Shown here in pieces: positions 1-5,688 of a DNA stretch of 16,639 nucleotides. The notes beneath the pieces were generated by a model. It did no database searches. It worked only from the letters and a program-made list of their open reading frames with translations, and was not told the origin of the DNA. Source of the DNA: DASSBG01 sp965651365. GTDB taxonomy: Bacteria; Pseudomonadota; Gammaproteobacteria; Xanthomonadales; Rhodanobacteraceae. How positions within the stretch are numbered: the first letter of the stretch is position 1; the number at the start of each line of letters is the position of its first letter. The DNA lies in the NCBI GenBank assembly GCA_965651365.1, contig CBFGSA010000064.1, forward strand, positions 1 through 16,639, written 5' to 3'. The translations under genes and the position numbers were made by a program.

Positions 1-24
1 CGATTGTGTTGGTTGCAGGATACC

Positions 25-212
25 GGACCCGGGACTCGGGACTCGGGACTCGGGACTCGGGACTCGGGAAGAGCCTCCCACTATTGGTGCTCCGTGCGAG
101 TCCCAATATTGCCTGGCTTCCTGCCCGAATAAAGTGCGACAGCGTTCCGAACAAGCTGCCTGAAAGAATCAGCGTGACATATCCGAGTCCCGAGTCCCGA
201 GTCCCGGGTCCC
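25..212. repeat. Palindromic heptamer element, copy 1 (GGGACTC arrays in inverted orientation)
   Basis: The left arm (25-68) is one GGACCC unit followed by five GGGACTC units. The right arm (185-212) is three GAGTCCC units followed by one GGGTCCC unit. Read from outside to inside, both arms have one ACCC-type unit and then ACTC-type units, so they are mirror copies differing in copy number (five against three). The 116-base core shows nothing recognisable. The G-rich strand of the left arm fits the G-quadruplex pattern of G3 runs with 4-base spacers. The right arm lies inside the end of pth. No other gene is visible in bases 1-168. Confidence 0.9.
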
Positions 213-786
213 GGGCCGTATGCAAGCGCTTCATGGCTTCGTTGAACTGGCCGGCCAGCGCCAGCGGCAGCACTTCGCGGGCGCGGGCCATGCTGTCCAG
301 GATCACGTCTTCATCCGCAGCCGATGGTCGCCCCAGCACCCAGGGCGTGACCTGATCGCGGATGCCCGGGTGGCCGATGCCAATGCGCAGGCGATGAAAC
401 CCGCTCGTGCCCAGCGCCTTGATGATGTCACGCAGACCGTTCTGGCCTCCGTGGCCCCCATCGAACTTGAGCCGCACGTCACCGGGCGCAAGATCCAGGT
501 CATCATGCACAATCAGACATTCGTCCGGCTCGATGCGGAAGTATCCGGCTACCGCAGCCAATGCGCGGCCACTGTGGTTCATGAACGTCAAAGGCTTGAA
601 CAGGCGAACGGCCCGATGGTCGATATCCACCGGGCACAGCTCGCCATGCAGCTTGCTGTCAGCGCGAAACTCCGTAGCTGCCGACTGCGCCAGTGCATCG
701 ACGAACCAGAAACCGACATTGTGCCGGGTACGCAGGTATTCCGCGCCGGGATTGCCGAGGCCGGCTATGAGCTTGAGAGCCGCCAT
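169..786 (-). CDS. pth: Peptidyl-tRNA hydrolase (Pth) with repeat-derived C-terminus
   Basis: Cleaves the ester bond of peptidyl-tRNAs that drop off the ribosome, recycling tRNA in the cytoplasm. The 205-residue product starts MAALKLIAGLGNPG and carries the family signatures: Asn12 in GLGNPG, His22 in TRHN (catalytic base), FMNHSG near residue 70, HDDLD with Asp95, and GGHGGQNGLRDI with Asn116, matching E. coli Asn10, His20, Asp93 and Asn114. A GTG 39 bases upstream would add 13 residues with no family counterpart, so the internal ATG is preferred; neither start has a strong Shine-Dalgarno. The body should end near MKRLHT. The last 13 or so residues (RDPGLGTRD and following) are encoded by the heptamer repeat, and the stop lies in the repeat core. 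It is the second gene after rplY, 53 bases away, probably co-transcribed. Confidence 0.96.
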   Translation of the reverse strand: MAALKLIAGLGNPGAEYLRTRHNVGFWFVDALAQSAATEFRADSKLHGELCPVDIDHRAVRLFKPLTFMNHSGRALAAVAGYFRIEPDECLIVHDDLDLAPGDVRLKFDGGHGGQNGLRDIIKALGTSGFHRLRIGIGHPGIRDQVTPWVLGRPSAADEDVILDSMARAREVLPLALAGQFNEAMKRLHTARDPGLGTRDSDMSR

Positions 787-839
787 GCGCGAATCCGGCC
801 GTGCCGCCGCAATTGCGCGCGGCACGGCCAGGAAGGGGA

Positions 840-1544
840 TCAGCCCTTGTCTTCGGCGGGCTCGTCGCCAGCTTCGCCATCGGCCGACGCCTCGTCGTCC
901 CCGGCTGCGGCCTTTTCGCCTTCGGCAGCTGCGGCTTCCTCGCCCTCGACAGGCTCTTCGACTTCGACCTTGATCTTCTGCGCGCTGACCACGGTGTAAT
1001 CGTGGTCTTCATGCATCAGGGCCACGATCTTGACGTTTTCCGGCAACTTGATGTCGGACAGGTGGATCAGGTCGCCTTCCTTCAGCTCAGCCAGATCGAT
1101 TTCCAGAAACTCCGGCAGGTCGCCAGGCAGGCAGGCCACTTCGACCTCGGTCAGGTTGTGCGAAATGACGATGCCGGCGGTCTTGCCCGCGGGCGAGTCT
1201 TCCTGATTGAGGAAATGCAACGGCACGTTGACGCGAATTTCCTCGTCTTCGCGCACACGCATGAAGTCCATGTGCAGCATCTGCTGGCGGAACGGGTGCA
1301 CCTGCCAGTCGCGCACCAGCACCGGCTGCTTCTTGCCGTTGAAGTCGAGCTCGACGATGGAGGAGAAAAAGCCTTCCGTGCGCGAAGCGTGGATGACTTC
1401 GTTGTGGTTGAGCTGGATGCTGCGCGCGGGTCGATCGGCCCCGTACAGAACACCCGGCACCAGACCGGCGCGACGCAGGCGGCGGCTCGCACCTTTGCCC
1501 TGGTCGTCACGCAGATCAGCCGTGATGGTGTGTTTGCTTGCCAT
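840..1544 (-). CDS. rplY: 50S ribosomal protein L25, long form (L25/general stress protein Ctc)
   Basis: Binds 5S rRNA in the large ribosomal subunit. The 234-residue product begins MASKHTITADLRDDQGKGAS, and the N-terminal RNA-binding domain (about 1-95) contains the typical SRRLRRAGLVPGVLYG stretch. A second beta domain (about 96-190) is of the TL5/Ctc type, absent from the 94-residue E. coli protein. The last 45 or so residues are a low-complexity acidic Glu/Ala tail. The reading frame is open further upstream, but the ATG at 1544 follows a GAAGG at suitable distance and matches the family start. In related genomes the order prs-rplY-pth is common (recalled); no prs is seen here. Confidence 0.95.
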   Translation of the reverse strand: MASKHTITADLRDDQGKGASRRLRRAGLVPGVLYGADRPARSIQLNHNEVIHASRTEGFFSSIVELDFNGKKQPVLVRDWQVHPFRQQMLHMDFMRVREDEEIRVNVPLHFLNQEDSPAGKTAGIVISHNLTEVEVACLPGDLPEFLEIDLAELKEGDLIHLSDIKLPENVKIVALMHEDHDYTVVSAQKIKVEVEEPVEGEEAAAAEGEKAAAGDDEASADGEAGDEPAEDKG

Positions 1545-1672
1545 GATGTTTGCCTTCGGTTGATTGACTGCTGCAAGGCAGCCGAATGCCCTCCCCGCGA
1601 CCAGGGAGAGCGTGAACTGCCGAGTCACCCCATGACGCAAGGTGGCGCGACAAAGCCGGGTATTGTAGCGCA
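1545..1672 (-). promoter_or_regulatory. Predicted rplY promoter and structured leader
   Basis: On the minus strand a good -10 (TACAAT, plus-strand ATTGTA at 1662-1667) lies about 120 bases before the rplY start; no convincing -35 is seen. The implied leader of about 110 nt contains a hairpin CTCCC/GGGAG and then GCTGC-CTT-GCAGC shortly before the start. A long structured leader on a ribosomal protein gene suggests autogenous control, and L25 leader motifs are known in gammaproteobacteria, but I could not match this one to a known consensus. Confidence 0.4.
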
Positions 1673-1720
1673 GGAAAGCGTGAGCTTGGAAGTGGGTGAG
1701 CGGTGAGCGGGAGTTGAACC

Positions 1721-1824
1721 CGTCATTCCGGAATCGCGCAGCGATATCCGGAATCCACTCGATTACCGGAACTTTCACAAGACCGTGGGTCGCGGATCAG
1801 CGCTGCGCGCCGTCCGGGATGACG
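1721..1824. repeat. Intergenic palindromic repeat, CGTCAT type, copy 1
   Basis: A 104-base element between rplY and the DUF2782 gene. The ends CGTCATTCCGGA and TCCGGGATGACG are inverted copies with one mismatch. The left half folds into a strong hairpin: ATTCCGGA pairs with TCCGGAAT, extended by ATCGC/GCGAT with one bulged A. The right half forms a weaker hairpin. The end sequence recurs near 8180 and at 10206-10312. It resembles REP/BIME or dRS3-like repeats of Proteobacteria and encodes no protein. Confidence 0.75.
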
Positions 1825-1867
1825 AAGAACCTGATTCGCGACCAACGCCTCGGGTCTGGGGCTCTGC

Positions 1868-2311
1868 TCAGTCCCCGCTATTGCCCTTCGGCCCGGGTTT
1901 CGGCTTGTCCCACTGGTAGATCGTGTAATAGACCGGCGCCACCGGAGCCTGGCCGGGTTCCAGGTCAAGGCGACCGTCGTTGTTGATGTCGCGGTAGGTC
2001 TGGGTCACACCCTTGGCCGGGATGACCTTGATCATGTACACGCGGCCACCGTGACTGTATTCCTGCACGATGTCCTCGCCCTGTCGACGGATATTGACCT
2101 CCGGCGGGCTTTCGGTATGCGGCACGACACCACCTGGCAGCGCATCGCCGCTGGTTTTGGCCGCCTGCGGGGCCGTCGCAGCCGGCGTCGGCGTGACGCC
2201 CGGATCGTTGATCGAAGGCGGCGGCAGGTCCGTGTCCGGCCGCGTCTGGGCTGCCGCCGCGGTTGCCAGCAGCACCCCGGCGAGACCAGCGAGCAGTACA
2301 GAATTTTTCAT
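1868..2311 (-). CDS. Secreted DUF2782 family protein
   Basis: A 147-residue protein of unknown function. The first 22 residues form a signal peptide (positive start, hydrophobic Leu/Ala core, cleavage expected after AAA before Gln). A Pro/Ala/Thr-rich spacer follows to about residue 70. The conserved C-terminal domain contains VNIRRQGEDIVQEYSHGGRVYMIKV and ends in PVYYTIYQWD, the pattern of DUF2782. DINNDGRLD inside it looks like a calcium-binding loop. The ATG at 2311 has a clear ribosome binding site (AAGGGAAG). The gene is divergent from polA with 64 bases between starts, a pairing known in other gammaproteobacteria. It is probably periplasmic; no enzymatic motif is visible. Confidence 0.85.
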   Translation of the reverse strand: MKNSVLLAGLAGVLLATAAAAQTRPDTDLPPPSINDPGVTPTPAATAPQAAKTSGDALPGGVVPHTESPPEVNIRRQGEDIVQEYSHGGRVYMIKVIPAKGVTQTYRDINNDGRLDLEPGQAPVAPVYYTIYQWDKPKPGPKGNSGD

Positions 2312-2375
2312 GGCAACTTCCCTTGCAGTAGAGGTCTGTACGCAACCATAGCAGGGCCATGCGAGAATGGCGCGC
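2312..2375. promoter_or_regulatory. Divergent promoter region of DUF2782 gene and polA
   Basis: The 64 bases between two divergent starts must hold or overlap both promoters. For polA, TTGCAG at 2323-2328 and CATAGC near 2347-2352 are a poor but plausible -35/-10 pair. No operator-like palindrome is evident. Confidence 0.3.
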
Positions 2376-5090
2376 ATGGCCAATCTGACGCTTATCGACG
2401 GTTCAAGCTACCTGTTCCGCGCCTACCATGCCCTGCCGCCGCTGACCAATGCCGAAGGCGAGCCGACCGGCGCCCTGTTCGGCGTGCACAACATGCTGCG
2501 CGAGACCCTGGCCGCGCGGCCCGATTACGTGGCCTTCGTCACCGACGCCAGCGGCCCGACCTTCCGCAACGAGTTGTACCCGGACTACAAGGCCAACCGG
2601 CCGCCGATGCCGGATGACCTGCGCGCCCAGGTCGAGCCGATGCTGGACCTGGTCAATGCCCTGGGTCTGCCGGTGCTGCGCGTGCAAGGTGTGGAAGCCG
2701 ATGACGTGATTGGCACCTTGGCGCTGCAAGCCGCCGGGGCCGGCATCGAGGTCACCATTTCCACCGGTGACAAGGACTTCGCACAGCTGGTCGGCCCGGC
2801 CATCACCCTGGTCAACACCATGTCCGGCACCCGCATGGACCCGGCTGGCGTGGAAAAGAAATTCGGCGTGCCACCGGAGCAAATCATCGATTACCTGGCC
2901 CTGGTCGGGGACAAGGTCGACAACGTGCCCGGCGTCAACAAGTGCGGCCCCAAGACGGCGGCCAAATGGCTGGGCGAGTACGGCTCGCTGCAGGCCATCA
3001 TCGACCAGGCCGACCAGTTTGGCGGCAAGATCGGCGAGTACCTGCGCGAGGCGCTGCCGCAACTGCCGCTGTCGCGCCAGCTTGTCACCATCAAGACCGA
3101 CGTGGAACTGGAGCGCAAGCCCGAAGACCTGAAACAGGCCGAGCCCGACAGCGAGCGCCTGCGCGCGATCTACACCCGCTACGGCTTCAAGTCGGCGCTG
3201 GCGGCGCTGGAAGGGGGCTCCGGCGGCAGCGATGCCGCGGCTGGCGACCTTGAGTCCGGCAACAAGCAAGACGACGCACCCGAAAGAGGCGAATATGAGC
3301 TGGTCACCACGCAAAAGCAGCTCGACGCCTGGCTGAAGAAACTGCGCGTCGCCGGGCTGACCGCCTTCGACACCGAAACCACCTCGCTCGACCCCATGCG
3401 CGCCGATCTGGTCGGCATTTCGCTCAGCATCGAGGCCGGTCACGCCTGCTACATCCCGCTGGCCCACGACTATCCCGGTGCCCCGCAGCAGCTCGACGCC
3501 GACGCCGTGCTCAAGGCCCTCAAGCCGATCCTGGAAAATCCCGAGCGCCCCAAGCTGGCCCAGCACGGCAAATACGACATCAACGTGCTGCGCCGGCACG
3601 GCGTCGACGTGCGCGGGCTGGCCCACGACAGCATGCTCGAATCCTACGTGTGGAATTCCACTTCGGGCCGCCACGACATGGACACCCTGGCGCTGGGCTA
3701 TCTGAAAATCGAGACCACGCCCTACGAGGCGGTGGCCGGCAAGGGTGCCAAGCAGATTCCGTTCTCGCAGGTGCCGCTGGAAACCGCCGGCGACTACGCC
3801 GCCGAGGATGCCGACATCACCCTGCGCCTGCACCAGAACCTGTGGCCGCGGCTGCAAAGCATCGAGAAATTGCGCCAGGTCTATCAGGACATCGAGATTC
3901 CGCTGGTCGAGGTGCTGGCGCGCATGGAGCGGACCGGTGTGCTGGTCGATGCCGAGGCCCTGGACCGCCAGAGCGAGACGCTGGTCGAACGCATGCAGGC
4001 AATCGAGGAGCAGGCACACGAACTGGCCGGCCAGCCGTTCAACCTCGACTCAACCAAGCAACTGCGCGAGATCCTGTTCGACAAACTGGACTTGCCTGCG
4101 CACGTGAAAACACCCAAGGGCTCACCGTCGACCAATGAAGAGGCACTGGAAGCGATTGCCGGCGAACACGAGCTGCCGGCCCTGATCCTGGAATACCGCG
4201 GCGCGGCCAAGCTGCGCTCGACCTACACCGACAAACTGGTGCAGATGATCCACCCGGACACCGGCCGCGTCCACACCAGCTACCACCAGGCCGTCGCCGC
4301 CACCGGCCGACTGTCCTCGTCCAACCCCAATCTGCAGAACATTCCGGTGCGCACCGAGGCCGGTCGGCGCATCCGCGAAGCCTTCATCGCGCCCGAGGGC
4401 TGGCGCATCCTGGCCGCCGACTACTCGCAGATCGAACTGCGGATCATGGCCCATCTGTCCGGCGACAAAAAGCTGCTGGACGCCTTCGCCCACGGCGCCG
4501 ACATCCACCGCGCCACCGCCGCCGAGGTGTTCAACCTGAACCCCGACCAGGTCGATCGCGAACAGCGCCGGGCCGCCAAGGCCATCAACTTCGGCCTGAT
4601 GTACGGCATGAGCGCCTGGGGCCTGGCGCGCAATCTCGGCATCGAGCGCGGCGAAGCGCAGGACTACATCGACCGCTACTTCGAGCGCTACCCCGGCGTT
4701 CGCGCCTTCATGGAGCATACCCGCCAGCGCGCGCGCCAGCTGGGCCATGTCGAAACCCTGTTCGGGCGCCGCCTGTATCTCAACGAAATCGGCGCCCGCA
4801 ACCAGGCTCGTCGCGCCGGCGCCGAACGCGCCGCGATCAACGCACCGATGCAGGGCACCGCTGCCGACATCATCAAGCGCGCCATGCTGGCCGTCGACCA
4901 CTGGCTGGCCGATCGCGACGATGCGCACATGCTGATGCAGGTGCACGACGAACTGGTGTTCGAAGTGCGCGAAGCCGCCCTGGAGGAAGTCTCCGCCAAG
5001 GTCGGCGAGCTGATGCGCGACGCGGCGGAACTCGAAGTTCCCCTGGTGGTCGATATCGGCAGCGGCGATAACTGGGAACAGGCCCATTGA
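2376..5090 (+). CDS. polA: DNA polymerase I
   Basis: Fills gaps in excision repair and Okazaki fragment processing. The 904-residue product (E. coli has 928) contains the 5'-3' exonuclease domain (about 1-290, starting with LIDGSSYLFRAYHALPPLTN), the proofreading domain (about 300-490), and the polymerase domain. Proofreading residues are intact: Asp332 and Glu334 in FDTET, and Tyr474 and Asp478 in YAAEDAD. Polymerase motif A is DYSQIELR with Asp682, motif B is RRAAKAINFGLMYG with Lys735 and Phe739, and motif C is VHDELV with Asp858, so all three activities look functional. Another ATG lies at 2367; the start at 2376 (MANLTLIDGSS) fits better the short N-termini recalled for relatives, and neither has a strong Shine-Dalgarno. 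Confidence 0.97.
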   Translation: MANLTLIDGSSYLFRAYHALPPLTNAEGEPTGALFGVHNMLRETLAARPDYVAFVTDASGPTFRNELYPDYKANRPPMPDDLRAQVEPMLDLVNALGLPVLRVQGVEADDVIGTLALQAAGAGIEVTISTGDKDFAQLVGPAITLVNTMSGTRMDPAGVEKKFGVPPEQIIDYLALVGDKVDNVPGVNKCGPKTAAKWLGEYGSLQAIIDQADQFGGKIGEYLREALPQLPLSRQLVTIKTDVELERKPEDLKQAEPDSERLRAIYTRYGFKSALAALEGGSGGSDAAAGDLESGNKQDDAPERGEYELVTTQKQLDAWLKKLRVAGLTAFDTETTSLDPMRADLVGISLSIEAGHACYIPLAHDYPGAPQQLDADAVLKALKPILENPERPKLAQHGKYDINVLRRHGVDVRGLAHDSMLESYVWNSTSGRHDMDTLALGYLKIETTPYEAVAGKGAKQIPFSQVPLETAGDYAAEDADITLRLHQNLWPRLQSIEKLRQVYQDIEIPLVEVLARMERTGVLVDAEALDRQSETLVERMQAIEEQAHELAGQPFNLDSTKQLREILFDKLDLPAHVKTPKGSPSTNEEALEAIAGEHELPALILEYRGAAKLRSTYTDKLVQMIHPDTGRVHTSYHQAVAATGRLSSSNPNLQNIPVRTEAGRRIREAFIAPEGWRILAADYSQIELRIMAHLSGDKKLLDAFAHGADIHRATAAEVFNLNPDQVDREQRRAAKAINFGLMYGMSAWGLARNLGIERGEAQDYIDRYFERYPGVRAFMEHTRQRARQLGHVETLFGRRLYLNEIGARNQARRAGAERAAINAPMQGTAADIIKRAMLAVDHWLADRDDAHMLMQVHDELVFEVREAALEEVSAKVGELMRDAAELEVPLVVDIGSGDNWEQAH

Positions 5091-5097
5091 GGGCATG

Positions 5098-5167
5098 ACT
5101 TTCGGCACAGTACAAAACCACCACGCCCCGTGCAGGCCTCTGATTCACAAGGACATGAACCGAAAGT
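5098..5167. repeat. Inverted repeat after polA
   Basis: ACTTTCGG at 5098-5105 and CCGAAAGT at 5160-5167 are perfect 8-base inverted copies, 54 bases apart, starting 8 bases after the polA stop. They could close a long stem in the polA mRNA tail or be a chance match. There is no T-run for termination. Nothing else is seen between polA and the sRNA promoter. Confidence 0.35.
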
Positions 5168-5188
5168 AAACCAATCCGATCCGGTGCT

Positions 5189-5219
5189 TTGAACTTTCTC
5201 CCCCAATACCCCATCTAAT
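5189..5219 (+). promoter_or_regulatory. Predicted promoter of the sX13-like sRNA
   Basis: TTGAAC (5189-5194) and TCTAAT (5214-5219) resemble -35 and -10 hexamers with a rather long 19-base spacer. They place transcription start near 5226, giving an RNA of about 120 nt up to the terminator, close to the roughly 115 nt recalled for Xanthomonas sX13. Confidence 0.5.
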
Positions 5220-5225
5220 GTTTCG

Positions 5226-5348
5226 GACGCACGCAACGGCGTCCGGCTCACTCACCTCCCTGAGTGGACCCAAGGAGATCGGATCCCTCCCCAGATCACG
5301 ATCTCCCCGCCCCGAGGACTCCCCCCTGGTCCTCGGGGCAACTTTTTT
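5226..5348 (+). ncRNA. sX13: sX13-like small regulatory RNA with three C-rich loops
   Basis: Three successive hairpins each present a C-rich loop. Hairpin 1 has stem CACTCA/TGAGTG and loop CCTCCC (5249-5266). Hairpin 2 has an 8-bp stem GGAGATCG/CGATCTCC, an inner GATC/GATC stem and loop CCTCCCCA (5274-5306). Hairpin 3 is the terminator with loop TCCCCCCTG. This architecture and the position directly after polA match sX13 of Xanthomonas, described as using C-rich loops to bind GGGG motifs near ribosome binding sites. The same position downstream of polA holds Spot 42 in E. coli. The 5' end is inferred from the promoter and could shift by some bases. There is no credible coding potential. Confidence 0.85.
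5310..5348 (+). terminator. Rho-independent terminator of the sX13-like RNA
   Basis: A perfect 10-bp stem, CCCCGAGGAC (5310-5319) with GTCCTCGGGG (5329-5338), has a 9-base C-rich loop and is followed by CAAC and six T (5343-5348). A textbook intrinsic terminator that also supplies the third C-rich loop. Confidence 0.93.
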
Positions 5349-5439
5349 CCGGCCCCTGAATTTTTTCTGTGCACCTGCGCTGGCATCCTGGCCGTCTTGC
5401 CGATACGATCAGCCTTCCCCACAGCACAAGGAATCGTCC

Positions 5440-5664
5440 ATGCGCAGCGTCCTGATCGTACTCGGCATCATCGCCCTCGCCTTCGGCATCTGGGTCCTCG
5501 TCGCCGGCGGTTCGTATTCATCCAATAGCACGCTGGTCAAGGTTGGCGATGCGGAACTGACCGCAAAGACCGACAAGAGCATCCCGCAATGGGCCGGCGT
5601 GGCCGGCGTCGTGGTTGGCGGCGTCCTGATCATCGGCGGCTTTGTTTCCGGTCGCAAACGCTGA
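5440..5664 (+). CDS. Small two-helix membrane protein, DUF3185-like
   Basis: A 74-residue protein with hydrophobic helices at about 4-22 and 51-68, joined by a polar segment containing KVGDAELTAKTDKSIPQW, and ending GRKR. The layout (helix, short beta-like polar stretch, conserved Ile-Pro before helix 2) resembles DUF3185 inner-membrane proteins, but this assignment is from memory. The ATG at 5440 has AAGGA at 5428-5432. The open frame continues upstream through the sRNA, which is not credible as coding. The gene ends 24 bases before uvrD on the same strand. Function unknown. Confidence 0.8.
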   Translation: MRSVLIVLGIIALAFGIWVLVAGGSYSSNSTLVKVGDAELTAKTDKSIPQWAGVAGVVVGGVLIIGGFVSGRKR

Positions 5665-5688
5665 GGCAGGCGGCATTACAATGGGCGG

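Noticed and set aside
25..212. CRISPR array
   Set aside because: The repeats are contiguous 7-mers in inverted arrays with no unique spacers and no cas genes nearby.
1545..1778. Upstream extension of rplY to a 312-residue protein
   Set aside because: The family starts at MASKHTI, with a Shine-Dalgarno; the extension runs through the promoter region and into the 1721-1824 repeat.
1690..1830. tRNA gene, suggested by GTTGAACCCG-like bases near 1712
   Set aside because: Resembles a minus- or plus-strand T-arm only superficially; no acceptor stem, anticodon arm or CCA end could be paired.
2403..4019. Long minus-strand open frame of 538 codons opposite polA
   Set aside because: Antisense to a perfectly conserved polA; a by-product of high GC at third positions. 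No familiar protein pattern.
5218..5439. Upstream extension of the small membrane protein frame
   Set aside because: This stretch is the sX13-like RNA and its terminator; a good ribosome binding site marks the start at 5440.
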